A DNA stretch of 10,693 nt from an uncultured Phycisphaerales bacterium. Lineage in GTDB: Bacteria > Planctomycetota > Phycisphaerae > Phycisphaerales > SM1A02. Of this stretch, positions 6,280 through 10,693 are shown one piece after another. The position numbers were made by a program, and so were the translations under genes. The stretch spans positions 1 to 10,693 of the forward strand of contig CAMPIL010000095.1 of the NCBI GenBank assembly GCA_946886375.1, written 5' to 3'. The first letter of the stretch is position 1. Each line of letters starts with the position of its first letter. The notes under the pieces are model-generated. The model was not told the DNA's origin. It was given only the letters and a program-made list of their open reading frames with translations, and made no database searches.

Positions 6280-7974
6280 AACCCGGTGATAGACGACAAT
6301 GTCGCCGTTGGTCCAATCGACCCACCCGTGAAGCTGCGCGGTCTCGCGAAAACCCGCGCGCTGAATCACCTCGCAGGTTTCCTGCGAAACACTGCGCGGA
6401 TATTCGACAATGAGCCACGCCGGTTCAATGCGGGTGAGTTTCTGCGGCAGATCTGCGCCGTGTCGCAGGCTGTACGTCAGATTCAACCCGCCGGCGTACA
6501 CGCGCAACACTTCATGCGCAAGCCCGACGGCCACAACGCGATCGCCGGGGCTTTGATGCGATTGAACAAACTCCACCGCGTCGCGCAAAGGCTGTTTGGG
6601 CGGGCGGATCGCGAGATCGGCAACAGATGCTGCGATGATGACCCCGAGCGCGGTGAACCCCGCGAGCCGCCTCCAACCCCAAGCCGAATCGATTCCGGCG
6701 GCAATCAACAGGATCGCGCCGGGCAGCGCGAAGAACGTAAAGCGCGCGTACACCCACGTGCCGACCAATGCGACGGCAATCACCATCAGCGGCAGGCCCA
6801 TCATCGCAGCTTCGATGGCGTGCGGCAGTCGGCGCGATGAGATTGAGCGTGCGCGATTGAACAGACCGATCGTGCCGAGCAGCAACCCAGGCAGAGCCGC
6901 CCACCAATACCACGACCCGCCGAGTTGGAGCAGTGCGTGAAAGCCTTCAACGCCAACGATGGTGGGCTGGTCGCCGCGCTGCGCGGCGAACATGCCTCGC
7001 GCGGCGAGCATGCCGGGAATCATCGGCGCATACAACGTGATGGCGAGCGTTGCAGCCAGCGCAAGCGCGGCAGATGCGTTGACGGCGGCTCGCCGTTCTG
7101 ACAATCGAACCGCGCGCCAGCCGATCCACACGGCGTGGCCGATGGGCACGAACGCGGTGACGAAGTGCGACCACACTCCCAATGCGCAGAACACCGCGTA
7201 CATCAGCCACGGCAGCGGCCGATCGCGGCGGATGGCTTCGATCAACATCCAGGTCATCATCGCCGAGAAGAAGACGACCATGCTGTACCCGCGCGCTTCG
7301 ACACCTTCCAGAACGGCGACCGGCAGCACCGCAGCCAGCGTTGCAGCGATGAACGCCGCACGTTCGCCGATTGTGGCGCGAGCCAGGCCGAACATCGCCA
7401 GCACACTCAAAGTCGAAAATATCAGCGCGGGCAGCCGAAACGCGAGTTCAACGCCGAGCGAATCCGCGAACCAGCGCACCGAGAGAAAGTTGAGCAGGGT
7501 GTGCAGTGGATGATTGATGGGATCAAAGAAATTGCCGATGACCGCGCCGATGGATGTCGCGCCGCCCGCGTAGGTCATCCACGATGCGATTTCGTCGTAC
7601 CACAGGCTCTCGCTCAGCCGTGTGGCGCGCGCCGCGAGTGCAATCGCAATGATTCCGATCAATCCCCAAAGTCGCTCGCGACCGAGCACGGCTTCGGACG
7701 AAACGGCAGCATTTGGTTTCGCGAATCTCCACCAGAAAACACTCGCGCCCGCCAGGACCGCCGCCGTCACGGCCAGCATGATTCGCCACAGCGCTGCCCC
7801 TTGTTCAGTCAATTCAGGATTCGATTGTGCCGGATGAGCGAACCAGCGTGCAAAGGTGCGCGTGTCGATAAGCAGCGACAGCGCGAGCAGGGCGCACGCG
7901 ATTGCGCCGATCGCAATCCACATTGCAGCGGGAGTTGCGGGGCGCGTTGAATGTTGCTCGTGACCATGCCGCAT
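6274..7974 (-). CDS. GT-C membrane glycosyltransferase (PMT_2/ArnT-like)
   Basis: The product is 566 residues from the chosen ATG and matches the layout of polyprenyl-phosphate-sugar-dependent GT-C enzymes (GT39/GT83-like), which transfer sugars on the outer face of the inner membrane. About ten or more hydrophobic helices fill residues 18 to about 457. The first extracytoplasmic loop holds the expected acidic pair in SLWYDEIAS (Asp127/Glu128), and further on lies the family hallmark EGVEARGYSM (223-232), preceded by FRLPALIFSTLSVLAMFGLA. A soluble C-terminal domain (about 462-566, DAVEFVQSHQSPGDRVVAVGL...) replaces the larger domain of E. coli ArnT. Acceptor and sugar are unknown; protein, lipid A-like or cell-surface glycan are all possible. 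The open frame extends to a GTG at 8133, but that would overlap the divergent membrane gene and add a non-membrane, Arg-rich leader, so ATG 7974 is preferred; ATG 7923 is the alternative. No sugar-synthesis genes are nearby. Confidence 0.85.
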   Translation of the reverse strand: MRHGHEQHSTRPATPAAMWIAIGAIACALLALSLLIDTRTFARWFAHPAQSNPELTEQGAALWRIMLAVTAAVLAGASVFWWRFAKPNAAVSSEAVLGRERLWGLIGIIAIALAARATRLSESLWYDEIASWMTYAGGATSIGAVIGNFFDPINHPLHTLLNFLSVRWFADSLGVELAFRLPALIFSTLSVLAMFGLARATIGERAAFIAATLAAVLPVAVLEGVEARGYSMVVFFSAMMTWMLIEAIRRDRPLPWLMYAVFCALGVWSHFVTAFVPIGHAVWIGWRAVRLSERRAAVNASAALALAATLAITLYAPMIPGMLAARGMFAAQRGDQPTIVGVEGFHALLQLGGSWYWWAALPGLLLGTIGLFNRARSISSRRLPHAIEAAMMGLPLMVIAVALVGTWVYARFTFFALPGAILLIAAGIDSAWGWRRLAGFTALGVIIAASVADLAIRPPKQPLRDAVEFVQSHQSPGDRVVAVGLAHEVLRVYAGGLNLTYSLRHGADLPQKLTRIEPAWLIVEYPRSVSQETCEVIQRAGFRETAQLHGWVDWTNGDIVVYHRVD

Positions 7975-8072
7975 GATGCAATGATGTCGCGATCTGGAGC
8001 GGCTGACAAGCCGGGCCACGCCGTGCTTTTTCGCCGTTTTCGCGCGATTCAGTCGATGAAGCAGGTGAATTC

Positions 8073-8076
8073 GAGG
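8073..8076 (+). promoter_or_regulatory. Ribosome binding site GAGG for the four-helix protein
   Basis: GAGG lies 8 bases before the ATG at 8085. It is one of the clearest Shine-Dalgarno matches in the window and supports both this start and a shorter reading of the divergent glycosyltransferase. Confidence 0.6.
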
Positions 8077-8084
8077 CATCCACC

Positions 8085-8432
8085 ATGAAAACCCGCCTGC
8101 AATCCATCGTGATTTCGCTCGTGACCATTGCACTCGGCACGGCGTGGCTGCTCAACACGCTGGACATCATTCCGGGCGTGAACTGGATATGGACGGTCGG
8201 CTTGGGGCTTGCGGGCGTGCTTCTTCTTGCGATGGGCGGCGTGAATCGGTTGACGATCGTGACCGGCCCGTTCCTTCTGGTCGCCTCGGTGTTTTCAGTG
8301 CTCAGGCAGACCGGGCGGTTACATGTGGATCAGGAAGTGCCGAGTCTTGTGATCGTGCTGGGCGTTTTGATGCTGATCTCGCAAGTCGCGCCGCTGCCTA
8401 ATCCAAACTGGATGCAGGCCGGGCGCAAGTGA
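8085..8432 (+). CDS. Four-helix membrane protein, LiaF-TM/DUF5668-like
   Basis: The product is 115 residues, almost entirely hydrophobic, with four predicted membrane segments at about 8-28, 34-52, 55-72 and 85-102. The opening pattern, helix then GTAWLLNTLDIIPGVNWIWTVGLGLAGVLLL, is typical of the small membrane domain found in LiaF and DUF5668-type proteins, which in Gram-positives is linked to envelope-stress sensing. Here it stands alone, with no DUF2154 or B-box domain, so only membrane location can be claimed. It is transcribed away from the glycosyltransferase across a 110-base control region (7975-8084) and ends 14 bases before the opposing MFS gene ends. Family assignment is by pattern only; role unknown. 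Confidence 0.82.
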   Translation: MKTRLQSIVISLVTIALGTAWLLNTLDIIPGVNWIWTVGLGLAGVLLLAMGGVNRLTIVTGPFLLVASVFSVLRQTGRLHVDQEVPSLVIVLGVLMLISQVAPLPNPNWMQAGRK

Positions 8433-8446
8433 GACAATTTGCGTTT

Positions 8447-9871
8447 CTAATCCGCCGCGGGCTGATGCGCGCTGGACGCCAGCGTGGCGGTGGGGCGTTC
8501 GATTTTCGCCGCGGCGGATGACGCCTCTGCGGCGATCGACTGCGTGATGCCCGGCAGCATGGGGCGTTCGATGGAACCAAGGTTCGGCCGCACCGCCACG
8601 ACGCGCGTGGGCACGGGAACCAGTTGACCGAACGCGGGCACGGGCAGGGCGCGCACTGCTGGCACGAGCAAGAGCAGCGTGAAAATGCGCAGCACGCCGG
8701 AGACTGCAAACAGCGCGAGGTACGCAGTCTGATTGGTTCCCATCGCGTGCAGGATCCCGCCGCCCAGCAACGAACCGCACACCATCGCAATGGCGTTGGC
8801 CAGGTTGAAGGTGGTCAGCACGCTGGTGCGTTCCTGTTCGGGAATCGTTTCAAACAGCAAGAGGAACGTCGCCAGTTCGTAGGCTGCCCACACCGCGCCG
8901 GCGATCAACTGCACAAAGAAAAGATATGCAAGGGAATCCGACACGAGCCACAACGCCGACAGCGGCACGACGCCGACGCCTGCGTACCACAGCACGCGCT
9001 GTGGCCCCAGCGTGCGAGCAAGACCGCCGAGCATCGGCAGAAACGCGATTCGCGCGCAATACGATGTGGCGATCAGCACCAGGTAACTGGCATAGGGCAT
9101 CTTGAGTTGGCCAAGCATGTACGGCGTGAAGTAGGGGCCGGAAATCTGCACCGTCGTCTGAAGCGCAAGCATGTACACCAGCAGTTTGCCATCGTGCGCG
9201 CTGCGGAACCGCCCCAGCCATTCGCGCATGGGCACGTTGCGGTGGCCATCGTCCGGCGGCTGCGGCTCCGAGTGCCCCGCCAGCAACCACGCGGAGACAA
9301 ACCGGCACGCGCCGGCGACTGCAAACAACGCCGCAAACGCGATGAACGGCGCACTCTTCGATGCGCCGTATTGCAGCGACAGGCCTCCTAGGACAAGACC
9401 GATCAACACAGCCACGTGTCCGATCCGGCTGCGCTGAGCGAAGTAATTGGCACGGATGCGGCGTGGAATGAGCGTTCCCACCCACGTGTTCCACGCCGGG
9501 CCTGTGGCCATGCCCGATCCCCAGTACAACGCCGCCACCGCGAACACGACCGGTATCGGCATGCTTTGCACGATTGCCGCGACGACCAGCGGCAGGAAAC
9601 TGGCTGCTTGCGTCACGGCGCACAAGACAACCCACCGGCGGTGCGACTGCAGCCGTCGGATGGTCGCCGGTGAAATGAGTTGGATGATCGCACCGGCGAG
9701 CATGGGAATGCTCGCCACCAGACCCGACGCCAGTTCGCCGTGCCCCAGCGCCAGCACGAATGCAGCGAGGTACGTCTCACCCGCGCCAACCATCACGCTG
9801 AACGCCATGGCGTCGACGTAGATGCGGCTGAGATTTCCGCGCAATTCGGCTTGTCTGGCTGATTGGCCCAT
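8447..9871 (-). CDS. Major facilitator superfamily transporter
   Basis: The product is 474 residues with about twelve hydrophobic helices in two halves, joined by a hydrophilic loop near the middle (HSEPQPPDDGHRNVPMREWLGRFRSAHDG). The N-terminal part NLSRIYVDAMAFSVMVGAGETYLAAFVLALG resembles a group of MFS proteins seen in planctomycetes and delta-proteobacteria-like genomes; the substrate is not known. A conserved-type cytoplasmic loop is visible as PRRIRANYFAQRSRIGH between helices. An unusual C-terminal tail of about 65 residues follows the last helix, rich in Pro/Ala/Ser and carrying two IERP words. The frame opens at a TTG (9961), but that adds an Arg-rich leader; ATG 9871 begins a typical short cytoplasmic N-terminus and is preferred, although without a visible Shine-Dalgarno. 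A near-perfect AT-rich palindrome 91 bases upstream may be its operator. It could be a drug or metabolite exporter; this is a guess. Confidence 0.88.
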   Translation of the reverse strand: MGQSARQAELRGNLSRIYVDAMAFSVMVGAGETYLAAFVLALGHGELASGLVASIPMLAGAIIQLISPATIRRLQSHRRWVVLCAVTQAASFLPLVVAAIVQSMPIPVVFAVAALYWGSGMATGPAWNTWVGTLIPRRIRANYFAQRSRIGHVAVLIGLVLGGLSLQYGASKSAPFIAFAALFAVAGACRFVSAWLLAGHSEPQPPDDGHRNVPMREWLGRFRSAHDGKLLVYMLALQTTVQISGPYFTPYMLGQLKMPYASYLVLIATSYCARIAFLPMLGGLARTLGPQRVLWYAGVGVVPLSALWLVSDSLAYLFFVQLIAGAVWAAYELATFLLLFETIPEQERTSVLTTFNLANAIAMVCGSLLGGGILHAMGTNQTAYLALFAVSGVLRIFTLLLLVPAVRALPVPAFGQLVPVPTRVVAVRPNLGSIERPMLPGITQSIAAEASSAAAKIERPTATLASSAHQPAAD

Positions 9872-9941
9872 GAAAAGGCAACAAGTGTATCGGTCAACGG
9901 CAGCGAAAGTTCGCAGCCGTCGGCGAAACATCCTGGCACGC

Positions 9942-9957
9942 ATCGCCGAGTGGCGAT
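9942..9957. promoter_or_regulatory. Perfect 6-bp hairpin in the MFS leader
   Basis: ATCGCC (9942-9947), loop GAGT, GGCGAT (9952-9957). It lies between the 34-bp palindrome and the MFS start, so it could sit in the 5' leader of the MFS transcript. No T-run or anti-hairpin partner is apparent, so attenuation is not shown. Confidence 0.3.
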
Positions 9958-9961
9958 CCAA

Positions 9962-9995
9962 ACTATTTCAAAATTTGTACAAAATTTGAGATAGT
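9962..9995. promoter_or_regulatory. 34-bp AT-rich palindrome, candidate operator of the MFS gene
   Basis: The segment is centred on GTAC (9977-9980) and pairs with itself at 15 of 17 positions per half; the only mismatched pairs are third from the inside (9973 with 9984, each A) and 9967 with 9990. Inside it are two identical direct copies of CAAAATTTG, 9969-9977 and 9980-9988, exactly 11 bp apart, close to one DNA turn. The element is strikingly AT-rich within GC-rich sequence. It lies 91 bases upstream of the MFS start. Length, dyad symmetry and helical phasing fit a site for a dimeric or cooperatively binding repressor (TetR, MarR or similar), but no regulator gene lies in the window. An RNA hairpin is possible too, although an AT-rich stem with no T-run makes a poor terminator. 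Confidence 0.6.
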
Positions 9996-10055
9996 CCAAT
10001 GCGCCGCCAGGCGGGAGCCAGGCCATTCAAGTGAGTCACTCAATCGATAGCAGCC

Positions 10056-10191
10056 GCGCCACTGCCCAACTTCGGCCCTGCGCCATTGCGACACGGGGCC
10101 CCTGCGCCTCTGGGCCACTTTGCTTCTGCGCCACCGCGCCACTGTACCCCTGTGCCACTGCAGCTCTGCACGCCTGCGCTCCCGCACCGGT
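10056..10191. repeat. Degenerate tandem octamer array, 17 units
   Basis: Seventeen consecutive 8-base units can be read without a gap, consensus GCGCCACT (AGTGGCGC on the other strand). Examples in order: GCGCCACT, GCCCAACT, TCGGCCCT, GCGCCATT, and later GCGCCACC, GCGCCACT, GTACCCCT, GTGCCACT. By count, 15 of 17 units start with G, 15 of 17 have C in position 7 and 14 of 17 end with T. A period of 8 is not a multiple of 3, so this is not a protein repeat. There are no unique spacers, so it is not a CRISPR array. The register fades into TGCATCCA at 10192-10199. Function unknown; it may be an eroded microsatellite-type expansion or a dispersed intergenic repeat. Confidence 0.7.
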
Positions 10192-10293
10192 TGCATCCAT
10201 GCGCCGCCGGCTCCAATTGGCGCGAACAGATCGCCTGCGCGGAACGGACCGCGCACCGGTGACTCTCATTCGGGCAATCGGGCAACCCGCCGC

Positions 10294-10693
10294 TCAGCGC
10301 GACCAGCGCACTTCCATGCGGTAACTCTCCGCATCAGTGCTCATGGCACTGCGCTTCAACCGCACAATCTGCTTGGGATCCAGCGGTGCAAATTCCCAGG
10401 TCATCGCCGGAGTCAATTCGCGGCCGTTGGCGTCGTAAAAGAGGATGCGGTACTCGATGAGATACTTGTTGTACGTGGTGTTGCGCACCGGCACTTCCAC
10501 GCTCATCGGACGATGGTCGTCCTTGGTGACAATCGCCGGCTGAAAGACCAGCCAGCGGCGGAGTTCCGGAGACAGCACGGAAATCTGCGGATCGTTCATC
10601 GGCGCGGGATACGGATCGCCCATGCCGGGGCTCGGCGCGGTGTCGGTCTTCCAGCCGGGCCGAGGCAGCGCTGCGACGGTACGCGCCACCGCC
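10294..10693 (-). CDS. YcfL-like (DUF1425) protein, N-terminus outside window
   Basis: The minus-strand frame enters from the right edge and ends at a TGA, giving about 132 visible residues. The core matches the YcfL/DUF1425 pattern: a strand-rich domain with SVEVPVRNTTYNKYLIEYRILFYDANGREL, then MTWEFAPLDPKQIVRLKRSAMSTDAESYRMEVRW at the C-terminus. YcfL proteins are small periplasmic lipoproteins, and in E. coli ycfL lies next to lpoB, an activator of penicillin-binding protein 1B; the role of YcfL itself is unclear. The visible N-terminus (RTVAALPRPGWKTDTAPSPGMGDPYPAP) is a Pro-rich linker of the kind that follows a lipoprotein signal, so the signal peptide and true start are probably beyond the edge. 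A GTG at 10689 is in frame, but there is no reason to think it is the start. Whether an lpoB-like gene lies upstream cannot be seen. Confidence 0.75.
   Translation of the reverse strand, partial: AVARTVAALPRPGWKTDTAPSPGMGDPYPAPMNDPQISVLSPELRRWLVFQPAIVTKDDHRPMSVEVPVRNTTYNKYLIEYRILFYDANGRELTPAMTWEFAPLDPKQIVRLKRSAMSTDAESYRMEVRWSR

Larger units (their letters stand above)
9872..10293. other. 422-base non-coding region upstream of the MFS gene
   Basis: No reading frame here looks like a protein: the frames that stay open are low-complexity (Ala/Gln/Gly/Arg or Trp/Arg-rich) and arise from a period-8 repeat, which cannot keep a protein repeat in a single frame. The region holds, left to right, a small hairpin, a 34-bp AT-rich palindrome, a short 11-base dyad TGAGTCACTCA at 10032-10042, and a tandem array of degenerate octamers. 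Both flanking genes are on the minus strand, so this is the promoter side of the MFS gene and the terminator side of the YcfL-like gene. Confidence 0.7.

Noticed and set aside
7135..7950. 271-codon forward open frame opposite the glycosyltransferase
   Set aside because: It is rich in Arg, His, Asp, Gln and Ala with no hydrophobic core or motif, as expected for the antisense frame of a GC-rich membrane protein gene. The minus-strand frame carries clear GT-C motifs.
7975..8133. Extended N-terminus of the glycosyltransferase starting at GTG 8133
   Set aside because: It would overlap the well-supported start and ribosome site of the divergent four-helix protein and add an Arg/Trp-rich leader unlike a membrane protein N-terminus.
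8624..9391. 255-codon forward open frame opposite the MFS gene
   Set aside because: The composition is dominated by Arg, His, Gln and Ala, a typical mirror of a hydrophobic gene on the other strand.
9872..9961. Extended N-terminus of the MFS protein from TTG 9961
   Set aside because: The added 30 residues are Arg-rich and unlike the family's short N-terminus; ATG 9871 is the natural start, though its ribosome site is weak.
10056..10191. CRISPR array
   Set aside because: Units are 8 bases and contiguous, with no unique spacers, and no cas gene is present.
10036..10285. Minus-strand open frames of about 77-97 codons across the octamer array
   Set aside because: All three minus-strand frames stay open because the repeat contains no stop words, and each gives repetitive Gln/Ala/Gly or Trp/Arg sequence. 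No frame is privileged.

Overview
The window is a GC-rich bacterial chromosomal segment, densely coding except for about 420 bases near its right end. It most resembles a member of the Planctomycetota, probably the Phycisphaerae. The clues are a membrane protein behind a CxxCGYNLRG...CPxCG zinc ribbon, a HAMP histidine kinase with a planctomycete-like sensor half, a small two-blade PQQ-like protein, and inconsistent use of Shine-Dalgarno sites. No 16S rRNA or other taxonomic marker is present, so this placement is an inference.

Layout. Bases 1-1461 hold a forward cluster: ribosomal silencing factor RsfS (its 5' end lies outside the window), a small PQQ-like blade protein, and the tRNA m7G46 methyltransferase TrmB. 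This is a translation and RNA-modification neighbourhood and could be an operon. From 1448 onward the strands mostly alternate: a zinc-ribbon multipass membrane protein (-), a soluble protein with two ClpX-like zinc-finger modules (+), an orphan sensor histidine kinase (+), a 100-residue protein of unknown function (-), a MacB/FtsX-type ABC permease without its ATPase (+), a GT-C (PMT/ArnT-like) membrane glycosyltransferase (-), a short LiaF/DUF5668-like four-helix membrane protein (+), an MFS transporter (-) and a YcfL/DUF1425-like protein cut by the right edge (-). The four convergent gene ends are very close: a 14-base overlap, then gaps of about 30, 6 and 14 bases.

From 1448 onward there is no pathway-level cluster. 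The common theme is envelope and membrane functions, mostly as single-gene transcription units. I see no phage, transposon, CRISPR array, rRNA or tRNA.

The structure least explained by genes lies in the non-coding stretch 9872-10293. It holds (i) an AT-rich, nearly perfect 34-bp palindrome built on two direct copies of CAAAATTTG 11 bp apart, upstream of the MFS gene and looking like an operator, and (ii) a degenerate tandem array of 17 in-register octamers (consensus GCGCCACT). A second non-coding signal is a 23-bp sequence, 19/23 identical, found upstream of both the histidine kinase and the ABC permease genes, each time with a TACGATTT word on its left. I do not see convincing evidence for an entirely new biological system. 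These non-coding elements and the twin-zinc-module protein are the items most worth checking.
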